NCBI RefSeq assembly: GCF_003269295.1
Contig: NZ_QLTT01000015.1
Span: 1 to 64,000 of the forward strand
From: Lentzea atacamensis
GTDB taxonomy: Bacteria > Actinomycetota > Actinomycetes > Mycobacteriales > Pseudonocardiaceae
Direction: 5' to 3'
DNA: 64,000 nt
Part shown: positions 8,355 to 17,811 of the stretch, piece by piece
Layout of the letters: the number at the start of each line of letters is the position of its first letter
Numbering within the stretch: position 1 is the first letter of the stretch
Notes under the pieces: model-generated
Databases searched by the model: none
The model's input: only the letters and a program-made list of their open reading frames with translations
Told to the model about the DNA's origin: nothing
Position numbers and translations under genes: made by a program

Positions 8355-9374
8355 ATGAGCGCTGGGTATCACCACGGCTACCAGCAGCCGCGGCGTCCCA
8401 TGCCGCCGCAGCGGCCGATGAAGAAGAAGAGGCGTCCTGGACGCGTCGTTCTGGTGCTGCTGCTGGTCCTGCTGCTGGCCGTCGTCGGATTCGGCTTCTA
8501 CGTAGACTCGACGCTGAAGCGGATCGACGCGCTGCCCGACTACCAGGGCCGTCCTGCCGAGACGCCGGGCACCACCTGGCTGCTCGTCGGCTCCGATGCT
8601 CGCGACGGACTGACGCAGGAGCAGAAGGACACGCTCGCCACCGGTGACGCGGCCGGCCGGCGCACCGACACCATCATGATGCTGCACCTGCCGGACAACA
8701 GCGCCGCCAAGCCGGTGCTGCTGTCGATCCCGCGTGACTCGTACGTCGCGATCCCGGGCAACGGTCGCAACAAGGTCAACGCGTCGTACGCGTTCGGCGG
8801 GCCGCAGCTGCTCGTGCAGACCGTCGAGGGCGCGACCGGCGTGCGGATCGACCACTACATGGAGATCGGCTTCGGCGGGTTCTCCGACATGGTCGACGCG
8901 GTCGGCGGCGTGGACATCTGCCTCGACCAGCCGATCAAGGACCCGCTGGCCGGCATCGACCTTCCCGCCGGTTGCCAGGAGCTCGACGGGCCGCAGGCGC
9001 TCGGGTTCGTGCGGACCCGTGCGTTCGCGACCGCCGACCTGCAGCGCGTGCAGAACCAGCGGCAGTTCCTGTCGGCGCTCTTCACGAAGGTCAAGAGCCC
9101 GGCCACGCTCGCGAACCCGTTCCGCGTGATCCCGCTGATGAACGCGGCGTCCGGCTCGGTGTCGGTCAACGAGGACGACCACGTGTGGCACCTGGCGAGC
9201 GTCGCGCTCAACATGGGTGACGCGACGAGCGGCACCGTGCCGGTCGGGTCCACGCCGACGGTGCCCGGTGCGGGCTCGGTCGTGCAGTGGAACAAGGAGA
9301 AGGCCTCGCAGCTCTTCGACCTGATCAGCAAGGATCAGCCGGTCCCCGCCGAGCTGATCGCCCCTCCGAAGTAA
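8355..9374 (+). CDS. LytR-CpsA-Psr (LCP) family cell-wall ligase
   Basis: LCP proteins transfer lipid-linked secondary wall polymers (in actinomycetes arabinogalactan or teichoic-acid-like glycans) to peptidoglycan. This 339-residue example has a basic, Pro-rich cytoplasmic head (1-32), one transmembrane helix (about 33-50) and an external LCP domain. Signature segments are LLVGSDAR, RRTDTIMMLHLP (conserved Arg and Asp for pyrophosphate/metal), LLSIPRDSYV, NKVNASYAFGG and FVRTRAF-ATADLQRVQNQRQF. There is no LytR_C tail. The ATG has a weak ribosome-binding site (GGGG, 8344). The gene ends back-to-back with the small gene at 9375-9479. Confidence 0.92.
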   Translation: MSAGYHHGYQQPRRPMPPQRPMKKKRRPGRVVLVLLLVLLLAVVGFGFYVDSTLKRIDALPDYQGRPAETPGTTWLLVGSDARDGLTQEQKDTLATGDAAGRRTDTIMMLHLPDNSAAKPVLLSIPRDSYVAIPGNGRNKVNASYAFGGPQLLVQTVEGATGVRIDHYMEIGFGGFSDMVDAVGGVDICLDQPIKDPLAGIDLPAGCQELDGPQALGFVRTRAFATADLQRVQNQRQFLSALFTKVKSPATLANPFRVIPLMNAASGSVSVNEDDHVWHLASVALNMGDATSGTVPVGSTPTVPGAGSVVQWNKEKASQLFDLISKDQPVPAELIAPPK

Positions 9375-9479
9375 CTACTCGGCGGGCTCGGAAGTGGGCT
9401 CCGAGCTTGTCAACCCGGCCTCCTGTGCGATCTCCTCGAGTTCGCGCAGGAGGTCGTCGTAAATCGGTGTCGTGGACAT
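9375..9479 (-). CDS. Small acidic protein, 34 residues
   Basis: A 34-codon reading frame on the minus strand encodes a protein starting MSTTPIYDDLLRELEEIAQ and ending in SEPTSEPAE. The ATG is preceded by GAGGGGG with a 7-nt spacer, a strong ribosome-binding site. The middle predicts one amphipathic acidic helix. The stop codon directly abuts the LCP stop codon, so the two genes converge without a gap. I do not recognise a family. The good ribosome-binding site and sensible start argue for a real gene; short length keeps confidence moderate. Confidence 0.55.
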   Translation of the reverse strand: MSTTPIYDDLLRELEEIAQEAGLTSSEPTSEPAE

Positions 9480-9663
9480 CGTCTAGCCCCCTCGTTCTGG
9501 ATCTTCCCCCGTTCAGGTGACGGGAGCTTACGCCCCTGTACCCGTTCTTCTCGCGTCATATGCCTGTGAGACGCTAAATGTTGGCTAACGCCACCTCTTG
9601 ACCAGGCAATATGTGTGCCAGCCACATGTTGGGCACGCCGCGTGACGCCTACCGTTTCCGGTC

Positions 9664-10395
9664 ATGTCGAGTGTCACTGGTCACACCGCGCTGGTCACCG
9701 GAGCCGCGAGCGGCATCGGCCTGGCCTGCGCCCGCGCCTTGGCCGATGCCGGCGCGAAGGTCCATCTGGTCGACCTCGATCCCGGCGTGCGGGACATCGC
9801 CTCCGAGGTCGGTGGGGTCGGGCACGTTCTCGATCTGACGTCCTCGGTCTCCGCGTTGCCCGCCGAGGTCGACGTGCTGGTCAACAACGCAGGTGTCCAG
9901 CACGTCGCACCGATCCACGAGTTCCCCGCCGAGCGCTTCTCGGCGATGGTCGAGCTCATGCTGGGGGCGGCGTTCCGGCTCACCCGGCACGTTCTGCCGC
10001 ACATGTACTCACGTGGCTGGGGCCGGTTGGTCCACATCTCCAGCGTGCACGGACTGCGCGCGTCCGCGTTCAAATCCGCTTACGTCGCCGCGAAGCACGG
10101 CCTTGAGGGGTTCTCCAAGGTCGCGGCTTTGGAGGGCGCGCCTCACGGCGTGACGTCCAACTGCGTGGCCCCCGGGTATGTGCGGACTCCCTTGGTGGAA
10201 AAGCAGATCGCGGACCAGGCCCGTGTGCACGGCATCTCCGAAGCGGATGTCTCCGGGCAGATCTTCCTGCAGCGCACTGCCGTCAAACGGCTGATCGAGC
10301 CTTCCGAGGTTGCGGACGCCGTGATGTGGTTGTGCGACAACAGTTTTGTCACAGGCACGTCGTTGGCCGTCGACGGCGGCTGGACCGCTCAATGA
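9664..10395 (+). CDS. 3-hydroxybutyrate dehydrogenase (SDR)
   Basis: This 243-residue short-chain dehydrogenase likely oxidises D-3-hydroxybutyrate to acetoacetate with NAD. Cofactor motif TGAASGIGLA (12-21), NNAG motif VDVLVNNAGVQHV, and catalytic Ser-Tyr-Lys in ISSVHGL / YVAAKHG are all present. The substrate-specific features KSAYVAAKHGLEGFSKVAALE and VAPGYVRTPLVEKQI are those of HBDH rather than FabG. It is followed after 10 bp by an MHS-family transporter, which supports uptake and oxidation of a hydroxy acid as one unit. Confidence 0.87.
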   Translation: MSSVTGHTALVTGAASGIGLACARALADAGAKVHLVDLDPGVRDIASEVGGVGHVLDLTSSVSALPAEVDVLVNNAGVQHVAPIHEFPAERFSAMVELMLGAAFRLTRHVLPHMYSRGWGRLVHISSVHGLRASAFKSAYVAAKHGLEGFSKVAALEGAPHGVTSNCVAPGYVRTPLVEKQIADQARVHGISEADVSGQIFLQRTAVKRLIEPSEVADAVMWLCDNSFVTGTSLAVDGGWTAQ

Positions 10396-10405
10396 GGAGT
10401 TGTCG

Positions 10406-11704
10406 ATGATCAAGAAAGTGGTAGGCGCGTCGCTCATCGGAACAACTGTCGAGTGGTACGACTTCTTCCTCTACGGCTCGGCAGCCGCCCTGGTGTTCAA
10501 CAAGCTGTTCTTCCCGACCGCGGACCCGCTGACCGGCACGCTGCTCGCGTTCACCACGTACGCCATCGGGTTCCTCGCCCGGCCGCTGGGCGGTCTGGTG
10601 TTCGGCCACTACGGCGACCGCTTGGGGCGCAAGAAGTTGCTCGTGTTGTCGTTGCTGCTGATGGGTGGCGCGACGATGCTCATGGGTGTGCTGCCGACGT
10701 ACGCCGCAGTCGGTGTCGCGGCGCCGTTGCTGCTCACGTTCCTGCGGCTGGTGCAGGGCTTCGCATTGGGCGGTGAGTGGGGCGGGGCCGTGCTGATCGT
10801 GTCCGAGCACGGTGATCCGGCGCGGCGCGGCTTCTGGGCGTCGTGGCCGCAAGCCGGTGTGCCGTGCGGAAACCTGCTGGCGACGGGCGTGCTCGCGGTG
10901 CTGGCGGCGGTGCAGTCGGACGCGGACTTCCTGGCGTGGGGCTGGCGGATCCCGTTCCTGCTCTCTGGTGTGCTGGTCGTGATCGGCCTGTGGATCCGGC
11001 TGACGGTGTCCGAGTCGCCGATCTTCCTCGCAGCCCAGGAGAAGGCGGCGCAGCAGAAGGAGCCGGCGCTGGAGAAGGCGCCCGCGCTGGAGCTGCTGAA
11101 GCACAACTGGCGCGAGGTGCTGATCGCGATGGGCGCGCGGTTCGCCGAGAACGTGTCGTACTACGTGATCACGGCGTTCATCCTCGTCTACGTGGTGACC
11201 GGGCTCGGGCTGTCGAAGTCGGTGGGGCTCAACGCGGTGCTCATCGCGTCGGCCGTGCACCTGGTGACGATTCCGGTCTGGGGTCACCTGTCGGACCGGT
11301 TCGGGCGGCGGGTGATCTACCTGGTCGGCGCGGTCGGCATGGCGGGGTGGATCTTCGCGTTCTTCGCGCTGCTCGACACGAAGGACCCGGTGCTGATCAC
11401 GGTGGCCACGACGGTCGGACTCGTGCTGCACGGTGCGATGTACGGGCCGCAGGCGGCGTTCTTCTCGGAGCTCTTCGGGACGCGGGTGCGGTACTCGGGT
11501 GCGTCGGTCGGCTACCAGCTGGCGTCGATCGTGGCCGGTGCGCTGGCCCCGTTGATCGCGACGGCGTTGCTGCAGGCGTACAAGTCGTCGTTCCCCATCG
11601 CGATCTACGTGGTGATCACGTGCGTGATCACGGTGGCGGCGATCGCCCTGGCGCGTGAGACCCGTGGTGCGGATCTGGAGGAACGTGACAGGGTTGGGGT
11701 GTGA
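10406..11704 (+). CDS. MHS-family MFS metabolite:H+ symporter
   Basis: A 432-residue, 12-helix major facilitator of the metabolite:H+ symporter group. It opens with the family signature GTTVEWYDFFLYGSAAA and has the MFS loop motif GHYGDRLGRKKLL between helices 2 and 3. The related SDRFGRRVIY motif sits between helices 8 and 9. Members carry organic acids, betaine or shikimate; here the neighbouring hydroxybutyrate dehydrogenase suggests 3-hydroxybutyrate or a related acid. ATG 10406 follows GAGGAG (10394-10399) by 6 nt. The stop overlaps the GTG of the next gene (GTGA). Confidence 0.9.
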   Translation: MIKKVVGASLIGTTVEWYDFFLYGSAAALVFNKLFFPTADPLTGTLLAFTTYAIGFLARPLGGLVFGHYGDRLGRKKLLVLSLLLMGGATMLMGVLPTYAAVGVAAPLLLTFLRLVQGFALGGEWGGAVLIVSEHGDPARRGFWASWPQAGVPCGNLLATGVLAVLAAVQSDADFLAWGWRIPFLLSGVLVVIGLWIRLTVSESPIFLAAQEKAAQQKEPALEKAPALELLKHNWREVLIAMGARFAENVSYYVITAFILVYVVTGLGLSKSVGLNAVLIASAVHLVTIPVWGHLSDRFGRRVIYLVGAVGMAGWIFAFFALLDTKDPVLITVATTVGLVLHGAMYGPQAAFFSELFGTRVRYSGASVGYQLASIVAGALAPLIATALLQAYKSSFPIAIYVVITCVITVAAIALARETRGADLEERDRVGV

Positions 11705-13248
11705 CACGACGGCGTGAGGCCGAACTGGCGGCGTTGTTCGAGACCGCGTCCGAGCTCGCGGGCATGCGCGACCCGGACGCGGTCCTCCGCTCGATCGTGC
11801 GGAGGGCACGAACCCTGCTCGGCACCGACCTTTCGTACCTGACGATGAATGACCCGGCCGGCACCTACATGCGGGTGACGGACGGGTCGGTCTCGCCGTT
11901 GTTCCAGAAGGTGCGGCTGGGGCTCGGCGAGGGCCTGGGCGGGCTGGTGGCGCAGACCGCCAGCCCGTACGCGACGTCCGACTACTTCGCCGACGCCCGG
12001 TTCAACCACACCAGGCCGATCGACTCGGCCGTGCGGGACGAGGGCCTGGTGGCGATCCTGGGTGTGCCGCTGAAGCTCGACGCCAAGGTCATCGGCGTGC
12101 TGTACGCGGCCGATCGGACCTCGCGGGAGTTCCCGCCGGAGGAGGTCGCCCTGCTGTCGTCGCTGGCCGACCACGCGGCGATCGCGATCGACACCGCGTC
12201 GTTGTTCGCGACGATCCAGTCGCACAACGAGGCGATGAAACGGGCGGAGGAGGCGCACGACCGGCTCACGGACCTGGTGCTGCGCGGCGGGTCGTCGGCC
12301 GAGGTCGCGGCGGCCGTGGGAGAGCTGCTCGGCGGGCCGGTCGACGTGCTGGAAACCGTGCCTTCCCAGGCGGTGCGGGCCAACGGACGCGCTGTGCTGT
12401 TCGACGGCGTGTGGGTGTGCGCGGTGCTGGCGGGCTCCGAGCTGCTGGGCGGGATCACGTTGTCCGGGCGGCCCGACCTGCCGGACGCGGACCGGCGGGT
12501 GTTCGAGCGGTCGGCGGCGGTGACGGCGTTGCTGTTGCTGCTGCGGAGAACCGTGGCGGAGGCGGAGAACAAGGTCCGCGGCGAGCTGATCACCGACATC
12601 CTCGACGGTCGGGACCCCGCCGGGTTGCAGGCTCGGGCGCGGCGGGTCGGGGTGGAGCTGAAGGACCCGCACGTCGTGCTGGTGGCGGACGGGAACCTGT
12701 CCGCCGCAACGCACTACGCGTCGGTCCACAGAGGACTTGCCGGGTCCCGCGGGCGTGACGTGGTGCTGGCGTTGCCTTCCGCCTCCACGCACGTCGCCAA
12801 GGACGTGGCTCGGGCACTGGACGCGACGGTGGGCGCGTGCGGGCCGGTCGTCGGGCCGGTGGCCATCGCGGCGGCCTACGAGGAAGCGCGGCGGTGTCTG
12901 AGAGCGTTGCGGCAGCTGGGGCGGGAGAAGGACGCCGCGACGATGGACGACCTGGGATTCGTCGGTGTGCTGCTGGGCGATCGTGCGGACGTCTCCGGGT
13001 ACGTGCGGTCGGTGCTGGGGCCGGTGCTCGACTACGACGCCGAACGCGGCACTGAGCTGGTGCACACGCTGGAGGTCTACTTCCGGTGCGGCGCGAACCT
13101 GAGTCGTGCCAAGGCGGAGCTGCACCTCCACGTCAACACGGTCACGCAACGGCTCGATCGAGTCTCGTCGTTGCTCGGCGACTGGCAGACGCCGGACCGT
13201 GTGCTGGAGGTGCAGCTCGCTTTGCGCCTACTTCGTCTGCAGGGATAG
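11701..13248 (+). CDS. GAF-domain PucR/CdaR-type transcriptional regulator
   Basis: This 515-residue regulator has an N-terminal GAF sensor (about 10-160, including LGEGLGGLVAQTASPYATSDYF and GVPLKLDAKVIGVLYAADR). A helical linker follows, then a C-terminal PucR-type helix-turn-helix (about 445-510: LVHTLEVYFRCGANLSRAKAEL then HVNTVTQRLDRVSSLLG). PucR proteins usually activate catabolic genes in response to a metabolite. The 4-bp overlap with the transporter gene suggests that it controls the hydroxybutyrate operon in which it lies. It overlaps the permease gene on the other strand by 21 bp, tail to tail. Confidence 0.88.
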   Translation: MTRRREAELAALFETASELAGMRDPDAVLRSIVRRARTLLGTDLSYLTMNDPAGTYMRVTDGSVSPLFQKVRLGLGEGLGGLVAQTASPYATSDYFADARFNHTRPIDSAVRDEGLVAILGVPLKLDAKVIGVLYAADRTSREFPPEEVALLSSLADHAAIAIDTASLFATIQSHNEAMKRAEEAHDRLTDLVLRGGSSAEVAAAVGELLGGPVDVLETVPSQAVRANGRAVLFDGVWVCAVLAGSELLGGITLSGRPDLPDADRRVFERSAAVTALLLLLRRTVAEAENKVRGELITDILDGRDPAGLQARARRVGVELKDPHVVLVADGNLSAATHYASVHRGLAGSRGRDVVLALPSASTHVAKDVARALDATVGACGPVVGPVAIAAAYEEARRCLRALRQLGREKDAATMDDLGFVGVLLGDRADVSGYVRSVLGPVLDYDAERGTELVHTLEVYFRCGANLSRAKAELHLHVNTVTQRLDRVSSLLGDWQTPDRVLEVQLALRLLRLQG

Positions 13249-14709
13249 CACCGCGTCCCCTGCGGGGGCGTCGGAGTTGCCGAACGGCTTCGCGATCGCC
13301 ATGTAGACGAGACCGATGCCGACCACCAGAGCGCCGCTCAGGATGACGACGTAGTTGTCGTACCAGGGCGCGCCCGGCGTGCGCGGCCACACCATGTTGA
13401 CCATCGCCGCGACGCCGTACGCGAGCGCCAGGACGTTGATGACCACGCCCCAGCGGCCGAGCGTGAACTCGCCGGACGGCACCCAGCCCTTGAGCCTGGC
13501 GCGCAGTGCCGCGAACACGACCATCTGGAAGCCCAGGTAGATGCCGAGCGTCGCGAACGACACGATCTTGTCCAGCGCGTTCGTCGACAGCATCGACGCG
13601 AACACGATGACCACCGGGATGACGCCGGCGAGCGCCAGCGCGTACGGCGGGATGTGCCGCTTCTGGTTGAACTTCGCGAGTGCCCTGTGCCCGAACAGCA
13701 TCTTGTCGCGGGCGTAGGAGTAGGTCAGCCGGGATGCCGCTGCCTGCAGGGACATCGTGCAGGACAGGAACGAGATCAGCACGACCGCGATCACGATCTT
13801 GTACCCGACCGGGCCGAACGCGTTGGTCAGGATGTTCGTGACCGGGTCCGCGTCCTCGCCGCTGATGACCTTGCCGAAGTCGGGCACCGCGAGCAGCAGC
13901 GACAGGCACGCGAACGTGGCCGCCGCGCCGCCGATGTAGATGGTGCGGCGCATGGCCTTCGGAATGACGCGGCCGGGGTCCTTGACCTCTTCCGCGGTGT
14001 CACCGCAGGCCTCGAAGCCGTAGTACTGGTAGAGACCGATGATGCCCGCCGCGAAGAACGCGGGCAGGTAGCTGCCCGGTTCGCCCGCGCCGAAGTTGTC
14101 GAACAGCACGCCCAGGCCGTGGACGCGGTTGTCGACCAGCAGCCAGATGCCGACCGCGAGCGCACCGACGATCTCCGCGGCGAACCCGAAGATGGCGGCC
14201 CAGCTCAGCACCTTCGTGCCCGCGTAGTTGATCAGCGTGGACACCACGATGATCGCGATCGCGCACAGCACGGTGTTGCCGACGGTGGCGGTGTAGCCGA
14301 GAAGCGTTGCCAGGTAAGGGCCCGCGCCGTAGCTGACGGACGCGATGGTGACCAGCAGGGCGATCATGTAGACCCAGCCGGTCATCCACGCCCAGCGTTT
14401 GCCCCACAGGCGGCGTGCCCACGGGTAGACGCCGCCCGCGACCGGGTACTGCGCGACGAGCTCGCCGAACACGAGCGCGACCAGGAACTGGCCGACGCCC
14501 GCGACGACGAAGCTCCAGATCATCGGCGGACCGCCCAGGGCGAGGGCGGTGCCGAACAACGTGTACGTGCTGACCACGGGGGAGAGGTAGGTGAAGCCCA
14601 GCGAGAAGTTCGCCCAGGGACTCATGTCCCGCTTGAACTCCGACGTGTAGCCGAGATCCTTGAGCCTGTCGGCCTCGGTGAGCGCGGCCGGTGTCCGAGT
14701 GGCTGTCAT
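13228..14709 (-). CDS. APC-superfamily amino acid/amine permease
   Basis: A 493-residue permease with about 12 hydrophobic segments and the APC hallmarks FSLGFTYLSPVVSTYTLFGTAL (helix 1), GGVYPWARRLWG and YGFEACGDTAEEVKDPGRVIPKAM (helix 6 to loop). It resembles the amino acid/choline/GABA transporter group. It is the last gene of an operon with betB and the choline oxidase-like gene (4-bp overlap at 14706-14709), so choline or glycine betaine is the likely cargo; that is inferred from position. Its 3' end overlaps the PucR gene. Confidence 0.88.
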   Translation of the reverse strand: MTATRTPAALTEADRLKDLGYTSEFKRDMSPWANFSLGFTYLSPVVSTYTLFGTALALGGPPMIWSFVVAGVGQFLVALVFGELVAQYPVAGGVYPWARRLWGKRWAWMTGWVYMIALLVTIASVSYGAGPYLATLLGYTATVGNTVLCAIAIIVVSTLINYAGTKVLSWAAIFGFAAEIVGALAVGIWLLVDNRVHGLGVLFDNFGAGEPGSYLPAFFAAGIIGLYQYYGFEACGDTAEEVKDPGRVIPKAMRRTIYIGGAAATFACLSLLLAVPDFGKVISGEDADPVTNILTNAFGPVGYKIVIAVVLISFLSCTMSLQAAASRLTYSYARDKMLFGHRALAKFNQKRHIPPYALALAGVIPVVIVFASMLSTNALDKIVSFATLGIYLGFQMVVFAALRARLKGWVPSGEFTLGRWGVVINVLALAYGVAAMVNMVWPRTPGAPWYDNYVVILSGALVVGIGLVYMAIAKPFGNSDAPAGDAVLSLQTK

Positions 14710-16184
14710 CCGGCCGCCCCCTTGATCAGATCTGCGGCTCGTTCTCCAATCATGAGAACCGTGACCATCGGGTTCACGGTCGGCATCGTGGGGAACACGG
14801 ACGCGTCGACGACCCGGAGGCCCTCGAGTCCGATGACCTTCAGGTCACCGTCCACAACGGACCCGATAGCGCAGGTGCCTGCCGGGTGGTAGACGGTGTG
14901 GGCGGCTTTTCTCCCGTACTCGGACAGCGCCTCGTCGCTCGTGACGTCCGGGCCGGGCGCGATCTCCCGCTTGAGCCACGACTTCAGCGGCTCCTGCTCG
15001 GCGATCTTGCGGGCGATCTTGAAGCCGTCGACCAGGGTCTGCTCGTCGTAGCCGTCGGGGTTGGTGAAGTAACCGAAGTCGAGCGCCGGCTTCTCGGCGG
15101 GATCGCTGGACTTCAGCCACAGCTTGCCCTTGCTGTGCGGCCGCGGGATGTTCGGCGTCATGCACACCCCGTGCTCCACCTTCGGGTAGCCGAGGCGTTC
15201 CGTGTTGGTGGTGAACGGGATCTGGTAGAAGTGGAACATCAGGTCCGGGCGCGGGTCGGAGGAGTCGCGCCGGATGAAGAGGCCCGCGTCGGAGTCCATC
15301 ACCGAGTTCTCCGGCAACGGTTTCGTGGTCTCCCACACGATGACCGACTCGGGGTGGTCGAGCAGGTTCTCGCCGACGCCGGGCAGGTCGTGCCTGGGCT
15401 CGATGCCGATGCTGCTCAGGTGCTCGGCGTCGCCGATGCCGCTCAGCATCATCAGGCGCGGGGTGTCGATGGCACCCGCGCAGAGCAGGACCTCTTTGCG
15501 GGCCTCGACGTAGCCCTTGTCGGTGTGCACGCCGATCGCGCGCGTGCCGTCGAACTCGATCCGGCCGGCCCACGTGTTGAGCAGCAGGGTCAGGTTCTTG
15601 CGGCTGCCCAGGATCGGGTGCAGGTAGGCGGTCGACGCGCTCGACCGCTGGTTGTTCTTCTCCGGGTGGTAGGCGATGGAGAAGAAGCCGACGCCGTCCT
15701 CGAACGGCTCGGCGTTGAAGTTGTCGATCTCCGGGACGCCCGTGGCCTTCTGCGCGGCGGCGACGAAGTCCCTGGCGATCGGGTTCCGGTCCTTCTCCTC
15801 GACCGGGATGATGTTGAGCGCGACCCTGTCGTAGTACGGGCCGATCGCGTCCCACGTCCAGCCGTGGCCCCAGTCGTCGAAGTCCTGGGGCAGCGGGTTG
15901 AAGCAGATCAGCGTGTTGTGGCTGGAACAACCGCCGAGAACCTTCGCGCGGCTGTGCCGGATGTGCGAGTTGCCGCGCGGCTGCTCGACCGTGGGGTAGT
16001 CGTAGTCGTACTCGGTCTCCAGCAGGTTGATCCAGTTGCGCAGGTTGAGGATCTTCTCGTCGCCCACGTCGGAAGGACCGCCCTCGATGACCGCGACCGT
16101 GACGTTCTCGTCTTCGGTGAGTCTCGCGGCGAGCACGCAGCCCGCCGTTCCGCCGCCGACGATCACGTAGTCATATGCGGTCAC
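14706..16184 (-). CDS. Choline oxidase-like GMC oxidoreductase
   Basis: This flavoprotein of 492 residues should oxidise choline to betaine aldehyde. The FAD-binding GGGTAG is at 10-15. GGCSSHN (84-90) contains His89, at the position of the residue that binds FAD covalently in Arthrobacter choline oxidase. YHPAGT (432-437, His433) and the late Asn471 in TVNPMV are the catalytic His/Asn pair of GMC enzymes. The His89 context separates it from ordinary BetA dehydrogenases and supports an oxygen-using oxidase. Start codon ATG; the gene overlaps betB upstream by 4 bp and the permease downstream by 4 bp. Confidence 0.85.
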   Translation of the reverse strand: MTAYDYVIVGGGTAGCVLAARLTEDENVTVAVIEGGPSDVGDEKILNLRNWINLLETEYDYDYPTVEQPRGNSHIRHSRAKVLGGCSSHNTLICFNPLPQDFDDWGHGWTWDAIGPYYDRVALNIIPVEEKDRNPIARDFVAAAQKATGVPEIDNFNAEPFEDGVGFFSIAYHPEKNNQRSSASTAYLHPILGSRKNLTLLLNTWAGRIEFDGTRAIGVHTDKGYVEARKEVLLCAGAIDTPRLMMLSGIGDAEHLSSIGIEPRHDLPGVGENLLDHPESVIVWETTKPLPENSVMDSDAGLFIRRDSSDPRPDLMFHFYQIPFTTNTERLGYPKVEHGVCMTPNIPRPHSKGKLWLKSSDPAEKPALDFGYFTNPDGYDEQTLVDGFKIARKIAEQEPLKSWLKREIAPGPDVTSDEALSEYGRKAAHTVYHPAGTCAIGSVVDGDLKVIGLEGLRVVDASVFPTMPTVNPMVTVLMIGERAADLIKGAAG

Positions 16185-17620
16185 TGGGAATCCTTTCGCG
16201 CGAACCAGTTCTGTGCTGCGGGCTTGAGGTTCTGGTAGACGTGCTTGGGCTCGGTGTACTCGTGCAGGCCCGCGGTGCCGAGCTCACGGCCGACACCGGA
16301 GCGCTTGAAGCCGCCCCACTCGGCCTGCGGCAGGTAGGGGCCGAACTCGTTGATCCACACCGTGCCGTGGCGGAGCTTCTTCGCGACGCGCTGGGCCTTC
16401 TCGAGGTCCTGGCTCCAGACACCGCCCGCGAGGCCGTAGTCGGTGTTGTTGCCGAGGAACGTCGCCTCGTCCTCGGTCGTGAAGCGTTCGGCGGTGATGA
16501 TCGGGCCGAACGTCTCGTCCTGGACGAGCTTCATGTCCTTGTGGCAGTCCGCGTAGACGGTGGGACGGAAGAAGAAACCGTTCTGCAGCTCGGGTTCGTC
16601 CGGCCGCCTGCCGCCCGCCTTGAGGGTGGCGCCCTCCTGCTGGGCGATCTCGATGTATCCCTCGACCTTGGCGCGGTGCTCGGCGCTGACGAGCGGCCCG
16701 GACTCGGTGTCCTCGTCGAAACCGTTGCCCAGCTTGATGAGATCCGCCCGGCGCGCGACCTCGTCGACGAAGTCGTCGTAGATGTCCGTGTGCACGATGA
16801 GCCTCGTGCCGGACGAGCACACCTGGCCCGCGTGGAAGAACGCGGCGGTGAGCGCGTAGTCGACCGCGGTGTCGATGTCGGCGTCCGCGAAGACGATGTT
16901 CGGGTTCTTGCCGCCGAGCTCCAGCGCGACCTTCTTCACGGTCTTCGCGGCCGAGGCCATGATCCGCTGCCCGGTGGCGAGGCTGCCGGTGAACGAGACG
17001 AGGTCGACGTCCGGGTGTTCGCTCAGCGGCGCGCCCACTTCGGGGCCGGTGCCGAGGACGAGGTTCGCGACGCCGTCGGGCAGTCCGGCTTCCTGCAGGA
17101 GCTCGAAGAGCTTGATCGTCGTGAGCGGCGTGATCTCACTCGGCTTGCCCACCAGCGTGTTGCCGGCGAGCAGGGCAGGGGCGATCTTCCAGGAGATCTG
17201 CAGCAGCGGGTAGTTCCAGGGCGCGATCAGGCCGCAGACGCCGACCGGTTCGTAGTCGATGCGGCTGATGACGTCGGGCGGGGTGCCCTGCACGACCTTC
17301 GGGTGCAGCAGGCCGGCGAGGTTGCCGTAGTAGCGGAACACGGCGACGACGTCGTCCACGTCGATGCGGCTCTCGACCAGCGTCTTGCCGGTGTCGAGCG
17401 TCTCGGTGCGGGCGATGTCCTCCTTGTCGCGCTCCAGCAGGTCCGCGACCCTGTTCAGCACGGCGGCGCGGTGCTCGGGGCTCGCGTGCGGCCAGTCGCC
17501 GTGGTCGAAGGCGTTTCTGGCCTTCGCGATCGCCTGGATCGCCTGTTCGCGGGTTTGGTCCTCGATCTCGGTGAGAACACTCTGATCGAAGGGGTTGATG
17601 ATCTGCCGCACCGGCGACAC
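16181..17620 (-). CDS. betB: Betaine aldehyde dehydrogenase
   Basis: An NAD(P)-dependent aldehyde dehydrogenase of 479 residues that makes glycine betaine from betaine aldehyde. APWNYPLLQISWKIAPAL, the catalytic Glu in KKVALELGGKNP, and the catalytic Cys in HAGQVCSSGTR are present. The family motif WINEFGPYLPQAEWGGFKRSGVGRELG near the C-terminus fits the GbsA/BetB group. I chose GTG 17620 because AGGGAGG lies 6 nt upstream; the frame is open to TTG 17656 but that start has no ribosome-binding site. It is the first gene of the betB-choline oxidase-permease operon. Confidence 0.9.
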   Translation of the reverse strand: MSPVRQIINPFDQSVLTEIEDQTREQAIQAIAKARNAFDHGDWPHASPEHRAAVLNRVADLLERDKEDIARTETLDTGKTLVESRIDVDDVVAVFRYYGNLAGLLHPKVVQGTPPDVISRIDYEPVGVCGLIAPWNYPLLQISWKIAPALLAGNTLVGKPSEITPLTTIKLFELLQEAGLPDGVANLVLGTGPEVGAPLSEHPDVDLVSFTGSLATGQRIMASAAKTVKKVALELGGKNPNIVFADADIDTAVDYALTAAFFHAGQVCSSGTRLIVHTDIYDDFVDEVARRADLIKLGNGFDEDTESGPLVSAEHRAKVEGYIEIAQQEGATLKAGGRRPDEPELQNGFFFRPTVYADCHKDMKLVQDETFGPIITAERFTTEDEATFLGNNTDYGLAGGVWSQDLEKAQRVAKKLRHGTVWINEFGPYLPQAEWGGFKRSGVGRELGTAGLHEYTEPKHVYQNLKPAAQNWFARKDSQ

Positions 17621-17811
17621 TGACTGCCTCCCTGTTCGTGTGTCCACGTAGGACAATGGGGTGTAGCCGGTCGCCGGTGGCGGTAAACCGTGACGACCGT
17701 CTCAAGTGGTCTGAGCGCAATCTTCACCACGTCTTTCGGCGCCCAGCAGGGCACCTCGCGGCGCCGCGATGCACCCGTCTGGACGGCGAAACACGGGGCA
17801 AAGGTTCGCGC

